This document shows positions 16,953-26,399 of a DNA stretch of 64,000 nt, piece by piece (within the stretch, counting starts at the first letter, position 1; each line of letters starts with the position of its first letter). The stretch is taken from the NCBI GenBank assembly GCA_000989565.1, contig LBOO01000010.1, positions 24,819 through 88,818 on the forward strand, given 5' to 3'. The notes below the pieces were generated by a model. The model worked only from the letters and a program-made list of their open reading frames with translations, was not told the DNA's origin and made no database searches. The translations under genes were made by a program, and so were the position numbers. This DNA is from Candidatus Peregrinibacteria bacterium GW2011_GWA2_33_10. Its GTDB lineage: Bacteria; Patescibacteriota; Gracilibacteria; UBA1369; GWC2-33-13.

Positions 16953-19900
16953 TCAGGGAGTAGGAAGAGGGTTAACTCCACGTTCTTCCAACAAATTAGC
17001 AGCTTCCATTCTATCCAATACAGCAGCTAATTGAGCTCTGTTTACGATTCCGTAAATGTCAGCTTTTACACCATTATCCGTGTCTTGACCGGTGATGATA
17101 CCATAGAAATTAAGTGCTCCGATTGCTTGACAGTAAGGCAAGTCAGCCTCGTTCGCACAATCCGAGAAAATTTCTTTTACGTCATCAACACTTAAGTCAC
17201 CTGCTACATCTTGCATGCCATAAGCACTTACAAGTAATTGAGCTAATTGACCTCTTGTGGCGGCGTTGAAGTAATTTGTTTGAGAATTACAATTTGTCCA
17301 ACCATTGTCTTCACAAGTTCGGATATTACCTTTTGCCCAAGCCGGAGCATTTTCAGGATTTGTCGGCTCGCCAGTTTGGTCTTTTCCGTATTTATCACGA
17401 ACGATAGTTGTAATTACTTCAGCTAAAGCTGCAGGATCGCCCGGAGCAAAGCTTTTATCGGTATAATCATTTTCAATTTCTTTACCTTTGATCATACCCA
17501 ATTGGCTCATAGCATTTGCTGACTTGTAATACCAGTCATCAATTTTTACATCGCCAAAATCAGTTAATCCTTCTTCAACAGCATATTTTTGTTCTTCGTT
17601 CTTTAATTTTATAATTGCTGATTTTGCTGTTGTTAAACAATTGATATCTTCTTTAGCGACACAAGCTTCGATTTCAACACGTTTGGCTTCGATTTTAGAA
17701 GCCATTTCGTCGTTAATCGGATTTAATTTAGCCAATTCCGTAGTAGCTCCATCAAATTGTGTTTTTAATTTTTTGTTCTCTGAAGCCAATTCTTCGTTGG
17801 CTGATTCCAATTCGGCAATTTTTTGAGCCATTTCGCTCATTCTTTTACCGATTTCATCTACTTTTCCGGTATCACCGACAGCTAGAACATTTTCCATTAA
17901 ATTAGTATGTTTCTGTTCCAATGCTGATTTAACCTGTTGATTTGTGATTGTCGCTACAGTTTCAACCAAGCTGGAAACAACACTTTGGGTCATTTGTTCA
18001 ACTTGTTGCAACATTTGAGCCATTTTGGCTTCAAACATCGCATTCAATTGTTGTTCAAATTGTTCAAAACTGACTGCTCTTGATGATTCTCCTGAATCAC
18101 CTTCTTCAAACATGTATCCAAATTTATCTTGAATTTGTTCATTATACATGCCTTCTTGATTTTTCATAGGGTAGCCCATTCCGGCTCCGCCTGAGATCTG
18201 CATCAAAGCGCGTTCGAAGTTTTCTTTGATAAATCCGGCTGAACGCATTGCTTCTTCAGCGCAGCCAAAATCTTCTACTGCTATACATTTTTCAGCTTCA
18301 TTGGATAATCTTTTTGCTTTATCCAAAATTTTAATTAATGCATCTGTATTTTTGCCTTTTGCTTGTAAATCAGAGATAATTCCTTCTCCTTCAGCTATTC
18401 CGCTCTTTAAATCTTTTACCCATCTAGAAATATCTTTGCCCATTCTGACATCTTTTACAGATTCATGAAGGTTTTTCACTTGTTCCCACATATCTCCCAT
18501 TTCCCAACGAGCATCATCAAATGCTGTTCTTACTGTATCGCCGTCTCCGCTATTGAATGCTTCTTCAATTGAAGTTACAAAAGCAGTACAAGTTTCCACT
18601 ATTTTTTTAGCGGCTTCAGCATCTGCGCCTTCTTTTACAGCTCTACCTGTTTCTTTTTCAATATTTTTACATTCTCGTACAAAGTTTTCTTTTTCACGAG
18701 ACATGTTTGCCAGCATCTCGAAACTTTGGAAAGACTGCCACATATCTTGGCGGCTCCAATTAAGTTCGTCTCTGCCTCCTTGGCATTCCTGCATTTGAGA
18801 CATATATTCCATCTGATCATAACAAGATTTTACAGTGTTAACTACGGCCTCAAAGTCAGTTAATTTAGTTTGAAAAGCGGCAATGGCTGAATTATCTGAG
18901 CCAAGTTGTTTTGCCATTTTTTCAAGCATTCTTTTCCATGTTTTCAAATCGTTTGCATTCTCGCGTTCAACTTCTTTTTTCATTCTTTCAATATCTTTTT
19001 GAGCTCTTGGATCTTCAGAAATTTTTGGTCCGTTTTGGTCAAAATTTCCTTGCTCAAAATTTGGACCTTGCCATTGCTGTCCTTCTTTTCCATTGTTAAA
19101 ATTGTAATTTCCCCATGGATCATTTGTCATTGGAGGATTCATTCCAGGCTGCCCCGGCATTCCAGGTTGAGTTGGAGCTCCATATTGAGGATTCATAGTA
19201 TTATTCATGGCTTGTTCACAACTCATGTTTGGAGGAAAACATGGAGCATCTGTTACGTTTCCACACCATGTACCGCCATTAGCAGAACATTCTTCCTGAT
19301 CCATATACATCCAATCAGTACCGGCATCCGGATATTTTTGATCGGGATATTGCTGTCCAGGTTGTGTACCGTTTGGATATTGTTGTCCAGGGTATGGTTG
19401 TGGTTGTGTACCGTTCGGATATTGTTGTCCAGGGTATGGTTGTGGTTGTGTACCGTTCGGATATTGTTGTCCAGGGTATGGTTGATAAGGTTGTGTACCA
19501 TTTGGATAAGGTTGACCATTTGGTTGTGTGCCGTTTGGATATTGTTGTCCAGGCTGTGTGCCGCTTTGTTGATCACAGTGTACCTGACCATCAGGTGTTT
19601 TATAACAACCTGGAGGAACTCCTTGTTGATCCATTGGATATTGTTGTCCAGGATATGGTTGATAAGGCTGTTGGCCGTTTGGATATGGCTGTCCGTTTGG
19701 TTGTGTACCATTTGGATAAGGTTGTCCATTTGGAGGTGGCATTTGTCCGTCCGGTGGTGGTGGCATGTTGCCATTCGGTGGTGGTGGCATATTGCCATCC
19801 GGTGGTGGTGGCATATTGCCGTCCGGTGGTGGTGGCATATTGCCGTCCGGTGGTGGTGGCATATTGCCGTCCGGTGGTGGTGGCATTTGTCCCTCAGGTG

Positions 19901-20045
19901 GTGGTGGAGGATTATCTACCTGAGTCTTCAGGTTTTCTGTTTGGATGGCTGTTGCCAATACCAAACTGAAAGTCAAAACAGCAAGCACTGACGCGCTTAC
20001 TAATTTCGCTTTTTTACTTAAACTAATGTTTCCTCTTTTTTTCAT
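16953..20045 (-). CDS. Large secreted surface protein: Pro-rich repeats, coiled coil, SLH domains
   Basis: About 1030 residues from the ATG at 20045; an in-frame start at 20141 adds an unlikely 32 residues. A signal peptide (basic start, hydrophobic VSASVLAVLTFSLVLATA) is followed by a Pro-rich stretch of 8-residue repeats (GNMPPPPD) and 14-residue Gln/Tyr/Pro repeats (PGQQYPNGTQPQPY). A Cys-containing segment comes next, then a long helical/coiled-coil region (about 380-850) and a C-terminal about 200 residues with SLH-like modules (FGDVKIDDWYYKSANAMSQLGM, ATRGQLAQLLVSAYG). SLH domains anchor proteins to cell-wall polymers. The likely role is in the cell envelope or adhesion. A strong terminator follows. 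Confidence 0.8.
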   Translation of the reverse strand: MKKRGNISLSKKAKLVSASVLAVLTFSLVLATAIQTENLKTQVDNPPPPPEGQMPPPPDGNMPPPPDGNMPPPPDGNMPPPPDGNMPPPPNGNMPPPPDGQMPPPNGQPYPNGTQPNGQPYPNGQQPYQPYPGQQYPMDQQGVPPGCYKTPDGQVHCDQQSGTQPGQQYPNGTQPNGQPYPNGTQPYQPYPGQQYPNGTQPQPYPGQQYPNGTQPQPYPGQQYPNGTQPGQQYPDQKYPDAGTDWMYMDQEECSANGGTWCGNVTDAPCFPPNMSCEQAMNNTMNPQYGAPTQPGMPGQPGMNPPMTNDPWGNYNFNNGKEGQQWQGPNFEQGNFDQNGPKISEDPRAQKDIERMKKEVERENANDLKTWKRMLEKMAKQLGSDNSAIAAFQTKLTDFEAVVNTVKSCYDQMEYMSQMQECQGGRDELNWSRQDMWQSFQSFEMLANMSREKENFVRECKNIEKETGRAVKEGADAEAAKKIVETCTAFVTSIEEAFNSGDGDTVRTAFDDARWEMGDMWEQVKNLHESVKDVRMGKDISRWVKDLKSGIAEGEGIISDLQAKGKNTDALIKILDKAKRLSNEAEKCIAVEDFGCAEEAMRSAGFIKENFERALMQISGGAGMGYPMKNQEGMYNEQIQDKFGYMFEEGDSGESSRAVSFEQFEQQLNAMFEAKMAQMLQQVEQMTQSVVSSLVETVATITNQQVKSALEQKHTNLMENVLAVGDTGKVDEIGKRMSEMAQKIAELESANEELASENKKLKTQFDGATTELAKLNPINDEMASKIEAKRVEIEACVAKEDINCLTTAKSAIIKLKNEEQKYAVEEGLTDFGDVKIDDWYYKSANAMSQLGMIKGKEIENDYTDKSFAPGDPAALAEVITTIVRDKYGKDQTGEPTNPENAPAWAKGNIRTCEDNGWTNCNSQTNYFNAATRGQLAQLLVSAYGMQDVAGDLSVDDVKEIFSDCANEADLPYCQAIGALNFYGIITGQDTDNGVKADIYGIVNRAQLAAVLDRMEAANLLEERGVNPLPTP
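19361..19490 (-). repeat. 42-bp tandem repeats coding PGQQYPNGTQPQPY
   Basis: About three near-identical 42-bp units within the surface-protein gene encode a 14-residue Gln/Pro/Tyr repeat. Degenerate copies continue to about 19740. Confidence 0.8.
19749..19885 (-). repeat. 24-bp tandem repeats coding GNMPPPPD
   Basis: About five to six copies of a 24-bp GC-rich unit in the surface-protein gene encode an 8-residue Pro-rich repeat. Several units are identical in DNA, which suggests recent copy-number change. Confidence 0.85.
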
Positions 20046-20268
20046 TTGTTTTTGTTTTAAAAAATAAAAAGAGTTCTTTAAAAAATATATTAAAGTTTTG
20101 TTGTATTTAATGTGATTTTTAGTTTTTTGTCGCATTAACAATAAAATGGATAAAATCAGGTAATTATGACATGCTTTTAGAGATATGTCAAGAATGACAA
20201 ATAAGATTATCCTTTTAAATTAGGAACTTTATTACTTTTTAATCCGATAAATCATTGTTTATTCAATT

Positions 20269-21285
20269 TTAATATCCTCTTCTTATTTTTCGAATTTTTT
20301 CAATTATCCAATTTAAATAATACTTAATAGTAATAGGATAATCTTGGACATGGAGATATTTTTCTTTCTGACCGCCAAATTTCATTTTAAATTGACTTAA
20401 CCCAAACCATGGATGATTATCATTATCATCCACAATTCCCCAAAAGTTATAACGCAGGCAGCCTTTTTCTTTGGCTTTTTTTATAACTTCCCATTGGATT
20501 AAATATGAAGCGGGAATTTTATTATATTCACTTAAAGAAGCGGCATGATGGTATGATGCTTCCTGCCCGTAAAATACAATTATCGCAGATGCTATGATTT
20601 TATTCTCAAAAATTGCGTTGAATATTTCTATTTGGTGATCTTTCGAAAGTACCTGTAATTGTTTTTGGAGAAAATTTAAGGGAAAAGGAATAAATTTATG
20701 CCTTTTTACGGTATCCATATGAATTTTATAAAATTCATTCAATGCTTTTTCATCGCACGAAGATTCTATTTTTACTCCCATTTTTACAGCTCTATTTATT
20801 TCGTAGCGAGTATTTTTTTTAAAATCCGTCATTATCTCATTTTCAGTCGCGCCAATATCTTTTATCCAACTCGTTTCAGGATTTATCAAATGAATTGGCG
20901 CATTTTTGAATCCATGACTTTTAAATAACAGGTCATTTTGTTCATTATCTTCAATTAATGGATTGATTCTGACAAAGGAGGCTTTCTCTTGTTTGGCAAG
21001 CTTTTTCAAGTAATTCAATATTATTTCGAATTGTTGTTTATCATTGAAATCAATTACCGGACCATACGGAATATGCAGAAAAGTGCCGCGTTTGGCTATA
21101 ATTTTTAAAACTTGGCAAATTCCCACCAAATTAAGTTGTTTATCGTATAATCCCAAGCGAAATATTTTTTTCCCCAATTCTTTATTTACTTCACCCCAAT
21201 TCCAAGACTGCAGGAATGATTGTTTTTTTTGATTCAGGAGAAATTCTTCCCATACTTTTTTATCTGTAATTTCCTGTATTTTCAT
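20269..21285 (-). CDS. FemAB/FemX-like aminoacyltransferase (peptidoglycan bridge)
   Basis: 338 residues with the two GNAT-like halves of the Fem family: SFLQSWNWGEVNKELGKK near the N-terminus, FLHIPYGPVID, the mid-protein WIKDIGATENEIMTDFKKNTR (polar helix before the second domain), ASAIIVFYGQEASYHHAASL and YNFWGIVDD near the end. Fem enzymes use aminoacyl-tRNA to add amino acids to the lipid-II peptide side chain. This is the last gene of an operon with a DegT-type aminotransferase and a MurF-like ligase (10-bp gap), which supports a cell-wall precursor role. The amino acid added cannot be told. Confidence 0.85.
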   Translation of the reverse strand: MKIQEITDKKVWEEFLLNQKKQSFLQSWNWGEVNKELGKKIFRLGLYDKQLNLVGICQVLKIIAKRGTFLHIPYGPVIDFNDKQQFEIILNYLKKLAKQEKASFVRINPLIEDNEQNDLLFKSHGFKNAPIHLINPETSWIKDIGATENEIMTDFKKNTRYEINRAVKMGVKIESSCDEKALNEFYKIHMDTVKRHKFIPFPLNFLQKQLQVLSKDHQIEIFNAIFENKIIASAIIVFYGQEASYHHAASLSEYNKIPASYLIQWEVIKKAKEKGCLRYNFWGIVDDNDNHPWFGLSQFKMKFGGQKEKYLHVQDYPITIKYYLNWIIEKIRKIRRGY

Positions 21286-21295
21286 AATTTTAATT

Positions 21296-22534
21296 TTAAT
21301 TATTTTTTAAAAAATCAATAATTTTTTCCGCCTTTTTTAAAGTGATGTGTATGTGGGTTGGCAGATTTATGCTTTCCAAAGCTCTTTTTTCAGCATTCTT
21401 GCAAGATCCTTTTTGATAAAATACGGATTCAAAATCCACATTTTTCGGTGCTATAACATTATCATACCAGTCTCCCAAATAAATATGTTGTTTCGCGGCG
21501 AGGCGCATTAATTCATCTCTTTGTGAAATAAAAATCGTAAATCGAAGATAAATGTTTTTAGAACTTTTATTTACCTTAGGTGTTCGCAGAATTGATTCAG
21601 ATAATTCTTGTTGATAAAAATCGGCAATATTTTTTCGATGTTTATTGAATTTATCTAAATTTTTCATTTGATTACAAGCAATTTCAGCTAGGGCATTAGG
21701 AAAACAAGAGGGTTGCGATTTCGGGAATTTACCTTTTTTTTCTTCTTGAATCAAAGCTTTCGATAAGAGATTAATTTTTTGAAAAAATAAAATCATTATT
21801 TTTCCCAGATGTAAAAAATTATATAAAGGTAAGGAAATCGCAAATATTATAGGATGAAGCAAATGGCTATAAATTTTTTTATAACTTTGATATGAAAGAT
21901 CTTGTTGAAATTTTTTCAAATTTTTGCCGATTTCCGGATTATTTGTCACGGCCATTCCGCCATAAACCGCGGAAATCACTTTGTCGCGACCAAAACTAAA
22001 CATGGCGGCATCTCCGATTGTGCCGATTTTTTTATTTTTAAATTCTGCGCCAAGCGAATGAGCGCAATCTTCAATGATTTTAAGTTTATGTTTATTGGCG
22101 ATTGTTTGTATTTTTTCATAATCAGCGATAGCACCGAATGTGTTTTGGATGATTATGGCTTTGGTTTTAGGTGTTATTTTCTTTTCCAGATCGTTTTGAT
22201 CAATATTCAGAGAATCCTTTTCAATATCCGCGTAAATCGGTACGGCGCCGGCGTGAATTATGGCGTTTGGCACTACAACGCAAGTGTAAGCTTGCAAAAT
22301 AATTTCATCTCCTTTTTGGACATTCATTGCTTTTAATATGGCGTAAAGAGCTGAACGGCCACTATCAAAACTGACCGCATGTTTGATCGGCAAGTATTTT
22401 TTAAATTTTTCCTCAATCTGATGAACGTATTTGCCATGGCGTATTGATAACCATTTCCATGGGAAAAAAATATAGGATTTGGCTATGAAAATATCCTTAA
22501 GAGTGGTGTTTGGAGATAAAGAAGTGTGAATCAT
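21296..22534 (-). CDS. DegT/DnrJ/EryC1/StrS-family PLP aminotransferase
   Basis: 412 residues. SFDSGRSALYAILKAMNVQKGDE is the PLP-phosphate region, EDCAHSLGA (Asp about 156) contacts the pyridine nitrogen, and FSFGRDKVISAVYGGM carries the Schiff-base lysine (Lys185). The family aminates sugar-linked keto groups during synthesis of cell-surface sugars, or acts as a dehydratase in some branches. The Lys is present, so transamination is expected. It sits between murF-like and fem-like genes with gaps of 20 and 10 bp, so it likely supplies an envelope sugar or precursor. Confidence 0.88.
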   Translation of the reverse strand: MIHTSLSPNTTLKDIFIAKSYIFFPWKWLSIRHGKYVHQIEEKFKKYLPIKHAVSFDSGRSALYAILKAMNVQKGDEIILQAYTCVVVPNAIIHAGAVPIYADIEKDSLNIDQNDLEKKITPKTKAIIIQNTFGAIADYEKIQTIANKHKLKIIEDCAHSLGAEFKNKKIGTIGDAAMFSFGRDKVISAVYGGMAVTNNPEIGKNLKKFQQDLSYQSYKKIYSHLLHPIIFAISLPLYNFLHLGKIMILFFQKINLLSKALIQEEKKGKFPKSQPSCFPNALAEIACNQMKNLDKFNKHRKNIADFYQQELSESILRTPKVNKSSKNIYLRFTIFISQRDELMRLAAKQHIYLGDWYDNVIAPKNVDFESVFYQKGSCKNAEKRALESINLPTHIHITLKKAEKIIDFLKNN

Positions 22535-22554
22535 GTGTTTTAATTATAAATTTT

Positions 22555-24234
22555 TTATTCTTCTCGATTTAACAATATTTTCATTACACTTTCAGTGCCA
22601 CGGCTTTCAAATAGTATAACCGAATTATAGCCGATTTCTTTTTCAATTATATCGAGTATTTTTGATTTTTCGTTTTCATAATAAATTTTAAGATTACTTT
22701 TTATTGTTTTTATTCCAATTTCCAAGTTTGATTTCTGATCTTTATCCAAAAAAATGGCATGTGTACAGATTTCACTGATTTTTTCCCCTATTTCTTGATG
22801 TGAATCCCGGCTTTTTTCTCCCAATTCCAACAAACTTGGCATAACAATAACTCTCTTTTGATTTTGATATAATTTCAAATGTTCCAAAGCGCTTTTAATT
22901 CCGTCCGGATTGGCATTGTAAGTGTCATCAATAATCATTAAATCATTTTTACCTGTTTTTCTGTTCATGGTTTTATCTATTGGTTTTAAATCTTTAATTT
23001 TTTGCGGCAATTTTCTAAGATCCATACCTAAATAATCAGCTATTAATATTGATGGCAAGATATTGGCAATATTGTGTTTAGGAATGATATTTGTTTCTAG
23101 TTTTATATTTTGATTGTTAAAATTAATGGAGAATTTTAAATTATTTTCTGTTTCTTCAATATTTTCAGCGTATACATAAGCCTTTTTATTATCTAAAGAA
23201 TAGGTTTTATAAGGAGAAGTTACTTCTTTTAAAGATTCGCGAATTGAATTATTGTCAAAATTCATTATTGCCAAGCCATCTTCAGGTAGTGAGTCTATTA
23301 ATTCCATTTTAGTTTGGCGTATTTTTTCCTGTGATCCGAAGAGTGCTAAATGTTGGTTTGATATGGCTGTCAGGATTCCGATTTTTGGTTTTACCATTTG
23401 GCAGGTTGTTTTAATTTCTCCTTTTTTATAAGCCCCCATTTCAACTATAAATATTTGATGATCTTTGTTTAATTTGGATAATACTGTTTGTGCGACTCCT
23501 ATTTCGGAATTTATGTTTTTTTCCGTTTTTAAACAATTATAATCGTTTGAAAGTATTTGATACATAAATTCTTTTGTACTGGTTTTTCCATAGCTGCCGG
23601 TTATGCCGATTACCAGTAAATCCTGAAATTTTTGGATTTTTAATTTTGCTTTGTAGTAAATGTATTTTTTGATCAGTTGCGTGATTATATTAAATATCAA
23701 TACTATCGCGAAAACTAAAATGGGTAGAATGAAGGTAATAAATATTGTTCCGGCGGTACCTCCCATCAAAAAAAGCAAACCAAATTTCCGCTCAGTAAAT
23801 TCCGAGTATAAAAATATAGCATCGTATAAGAATATTCCCGGGAAATAACAAACTGTTCCAAAGGAAATAAGAGAAATCAGAATAGCTTTTTTTGTTAATA
23901 TCGGTTTTTTTAATGTTTTATTTTTAATTTTAATTAAGGAGTTTACGGTTTCCAGTAAATAGATCAATAAAATCAATGATAAAATATTGTTTTCTATAAA
24001 TCGCACACCGAAAAAAAATATCAGGATTATAAATAAGCGGACATAAAAAAATATATTAAATATTGATTTTCTGTTTTTTTTACTTTTTAAATGGTCGATT
24101 AGGCGATCAATTCGATATTCCTTTAATTGCCATAGATAAACCTGAAAGAGGGTCGCAAAAAACGTTCTTCCAAAAAAGGCCAAAAGAGTTAAAACTATTA
24201 ATATTCTGTAGGTATTATCTGTAAAGTTAAACAT
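22555..24234 (-). CDS. Membrane-anchored MurF-like Mur ligase
   Basis: 559 residues. The first about 205 residues hold around five hydrophobic segments (for example ILIVLTLLAFFGRTFFATLF and LPILVFAIVLIFNII) and replace the usual substrate-binding domain of MurF. The Mur ligase ATP site GITGSYGKTST (210-220) follows, then IVEMGAYKKGEI, the NQHLALFGS region, MIIDDTYNANPDGIKSAL (a MurF hallmark) and the C-terminal Rossmann domain to GTESVMKIL. MurF adds D-Ala-D-Ala to the UDP-MurNAc peptide. In this operon (hydrolase, ligase, aminotransferase, Fem) a wall-related ligation at the membrane is likely, but the substrate may differ from standard MurF. Confidence 0.82.
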   Translation of the reverse strand: MFNFTDNTYRILIVLTLLAFFGRTFFATLFQVYLWQLKEYRIDRLIDHLKSKKNRKSIFNIFFYVRLFIILIFFFGVRFIENNILSLILLIYLLETVNSLIKIKNKTLKKPILTKKAILISLISFGTVCYFPGIFLYDAIFLYSEFTERKFGLLFLMGGTAGTIFITFILPILVFAIVLIFNIITQLIKKYIYYKAKLKIQKFQDLLVIGITGSYGKTSTKEFMYQILSNDYNCLKTEKNINSEIGVAQTVLSKLNKDHQIFIVEMGAYKKGEIKTTCQMVKPKIGILTAISNQHLALFGSQEKIRQTKMELIDSLPEDGLAIMNFDNNSIRESLKEVTSPYKTYSLDNKKAYVYAENIEETENNLKFSINFNNQNIKLETNIIPKHNIANILPSILIADYLGMDLRKLPQKIKDLKPIDKTMNRKTGKNDLMIIDDTYNANPDGIKSALEHLKLYQNQKRVIVMPSLLELGEKSRDSHQEIGEKISEICTHAIFLDKDQKSNLEIGIKTIKSNLKIYYENEKSKILDIIEKEIGYNSVILFESRGTESVMKILLNREE

Positions 24235-24242
24235 TTATATGA

Positions 24243-25019
24243 TTATTTTTTATAAAACCATTTTTCCACTTGTTCGGCAAATTCATCGGGCATCGCATAG
24301 GGCAATCTGTGGCCTATATTATCATAAATTATAATTTGCGAATTTTTAATTTTTTCATGCATTATTTTTGCGTGCGATACTGGAGTAAGTGTATCTTCTC
24401 TACCCCAAAGCAGCAAAGTCGGGATGTTTATTTTATGCAAAAGATTTGTTAAGTTTTCTTCAACAATCAGCTGAAATGTTTTTTTCATTATCGGATCTGT
24501 CAATTTCAAATAATCATAGCCTTTTGATAATCTATATAATATTTTTCGGGCAGATTTTTCCATTTTGCTGATTATAGGTAATGAAAAAAATGCGTTTCCT
24601 GTTTTTGCAAGGATTTTAAATATATTTTTTTTGAGATTATTTTTATCTTTTATTCCGGCAGCTCCGGTTAAAATTAAATGTTTTAATTTCACAGGTGATT
24701 CTGCGGCAATTTTTATGGCTATTCTTCCACCAAATGAATGAGCCAATATGTTATACTGAGGTAAATTTAATTTTCTGATAAATTCGCAAACAACATGGGC
24801 GTAATCAGAAACAGAATATGGTTTTTCAGGATTGGTGCTTTCCCCAACTCCCGGCAGATCCAGAGAAAATGTATGAAAATTTTTGGATAAGATTTTTTGT
24901 AATTCCAAAAATTTATCGGAAGTTAATCCCCATCCTGGTAAAATTATCAATGGCGTTCCTTCGCCCATTTCAAAATAGGCAATTTTTTGAGTTGTTAGTT
25001 GGAGATATTTTTTTTGCAT
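24243..25019 (-). CDS. Alpha/beta-hydrolase
   Basis: 258 residues with the full fold: oxyanion region LIILPGWGLTSDKF, nucleophile elbow HSFGGR (Ser95), acid in LLWGREDTLTP and His in NIGHRLPYAMP. There is no signal peptide. It is the first gene of the envelope operon, 8 bp ahead of the MurF-like gene, and divergent from the FtsA-like gene at 25137. The substrate cannot be predicted; esterases, thioesterases and C-C hydrolases all share this pattern. Confidence 0.88.
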   Translation of the reverse strand: MQKKYLQLTTQKIAYFEMGEGTPLIILPGWGLTSDKFLELQKILSKNFHTFSLDLPGVGESTNPEKPYSVSDYAHVVCEFIRKLNLPQYNILAHSFGGRIAIKIAAESPVKLKHLILTGAAGIKDKNNLKKNIFKILAKTGNAFFSLPIISKMEKSARKILYRLSKGYDYLKLTDPIMKKTFQLIVEENLTNLLHKINIPTLLLWGREDTLTPVSHAKIMHEKIKNSQIIIYDNIGHRLPYAMPDEFAEQVEKWFYKK

Positions 25020-25136
25020 GAGGTTATTATAAGTGTTTCAATTTAAAGAGGAAAGATCTTGCTAAAAAATTTGAATTTATTTATGATCTTGAATAGACTT
25101 TTATTTATCTTTTCTGAAAGTTAATGAATATTTGAT

Positions 25137-26387
25137 ATGCGCAGCTTATTCAATAAAGATCGCCGTACTAATTCCTATTTTTTAGCTTTGGATATAGGTA
25201 CTGAATATGTGAAAGCATTGGTGTGCGAAAGTCAAGAAAGCAGGGGGCTTGTTCTTGGTTGTGGCAAAAAAAAGCAAAGATTGGGTGAAATGCAAGGAGG
25301 TGTGGTTACTGATATTGCGGGTGTTATTGAAAATTGTAAGGATGCGATTAAACAAGCGGAAAAGGGGTCAGGAATCAAGGTAGATCAAATGGTTATGGGA
25401 ATAGCGGGCGAATTAGTAAAAGGTGCCACGAGTACCACGACTTATACCCGCAGTGATCCGAACAGTAAAATCAGTTTTGATGAATTGAAAAATATTATTC
25501 ATAAAATTCAATGGAAAGCATTTGATCAAGTTAGAGCGCAGCTTGCTTATGAAACAGGGCATAATGAAATAGATGTCAAGCTTGTTAACGCGGGAATCGT
25601 GGATGTGCGAATTGATGGTTATAAGGTTTCGAATCCGCTGGGTTTTCAAGGCAAGGAAGTTACTATGTCGATTTTTAACGCTTTCGCTCCTTTGGTTCAT
25701 TTCGGAGCTTTACAGACGATCGCGGCTGAATTGGATATGGATTTGCTGGCAATAGTTGCTGAGCCTTATGCTGTCGCGCGATGTTTGGGGCAAGAGGATC
25801 GAAGTAATTTTAGCGCGATTTTCATTGATATAGGTGGAGGAACCACTGATATCGCTTTGGTTAGAGACGGAAGTGTTGAGGGTACTAAAATGTTTACACT
25901 CGGAGGACGGACTTTCACAAAAAGACTTTCTCAGAGTTTAAACATTTCTTTTGATGAAGCTGAAGAAATAAAATTGGCCTACGCCGAGGATAAATTGGAA
26001 AAACAATCTTATAATATTGTTAGAGAAGCCATGAAAAGTGATTGTGAAGTTTGGCTTACAGGCGTTTCTTTGACTTTATCCGAATTTGAAAACATTGACA
26101 GTCTTCCTTCAAGAATTTTATTATGCGGGGGGGGGTCTCATCTCCCTGAGATCAAAGAAGTTTTGGATACAAGAAATTGGATAAAATCATTACCTTTTTC
26201 CAGAAAACCGCAAATAAATTTTTTGCAACCTAAGCATATTTCCAATATTATTGACATGACGAACAAGTTAAAAGATCAGCAGGATGTCACTCCTATGGCG
26301 CTTGCCAATGTTGCTTTGGATTTAGCCGGAGAGGAAAAAATATTATCCAGAATTTTACGCAAAGTTGTCCGCCTTTTACAAGTTTAA
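25137..26387 (+). CDS. FtsA/PilM-like actin-fold ATPase
   Basis: 416 residues. Actin-family motifs: phosphate 1 FLALDIGTEYVKALV near residue 20, phosphate 2 AIFIDIGGGTTDIAL near 230 and the adenosine motif RILLCGGGSHLPEI near 330. The FtsA-type inserted region lies between about 80 and 170. It lacks a clear C-terminal amphipathic membrane helix, although it ends in RKVVRLLQV. It is the first gene of a pair with the membrane baseplate-J-like protein (12-bp gap). FtsA tethers FtsZ at the division site, and PilM organises type IV pili. The context does not decide between them. Confidence 0.82.
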   Translation: MRSLFNKDRRTNSYFLALDIGTEYVKALVCESQESRGLVLGCGKKKQRLGEMQGGVVTDIAGVIENCKDAIKQAEKGSGIKVDQMVMGIAGELVKGATSTTTYTRSDPNSKISFDELKNIIHKIQWKAFDQVRAQLAYETGHNEIDVKLVNAGIVDVRIDGYKVSNPLGFQGKEVTMSIFNAFAPLVHFGALQTIAAELDMDLLAIVAEPYAVARCLGQEDRSNFSAIFIDIGGGTTDIALVRDGSVEGTKMFTLGGRTFTKRLSQSLNISFDEAEEIKLAYAEDKLEKQSYNIVREAMKSDCEVWLTGVSLTLSEFENIDSLPSRILLCGGGSHLPEIKEVLDTRNWIKSLPFSRKPQINFLQPKHISNIIDMTNKLKDQQDVTPMALANVALDLAGEEKILSRILRKVVRLLQV

Positions 26388-26399
26388 TCTTAAATTTTT

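Noticed and set aside
19361-19885. Regular repeats that might suggest a CRISPR array
   Set aside because: The repeats are direct, abutting and in frame with the surface-protein gene; there are no unique spacers.
18906-19991. Long forward reading frame opposite the surface protein
   Set aside because: It is the antisense of the Pro-rich repeats (Trp/Leu/Arg repeats) and no family fits.
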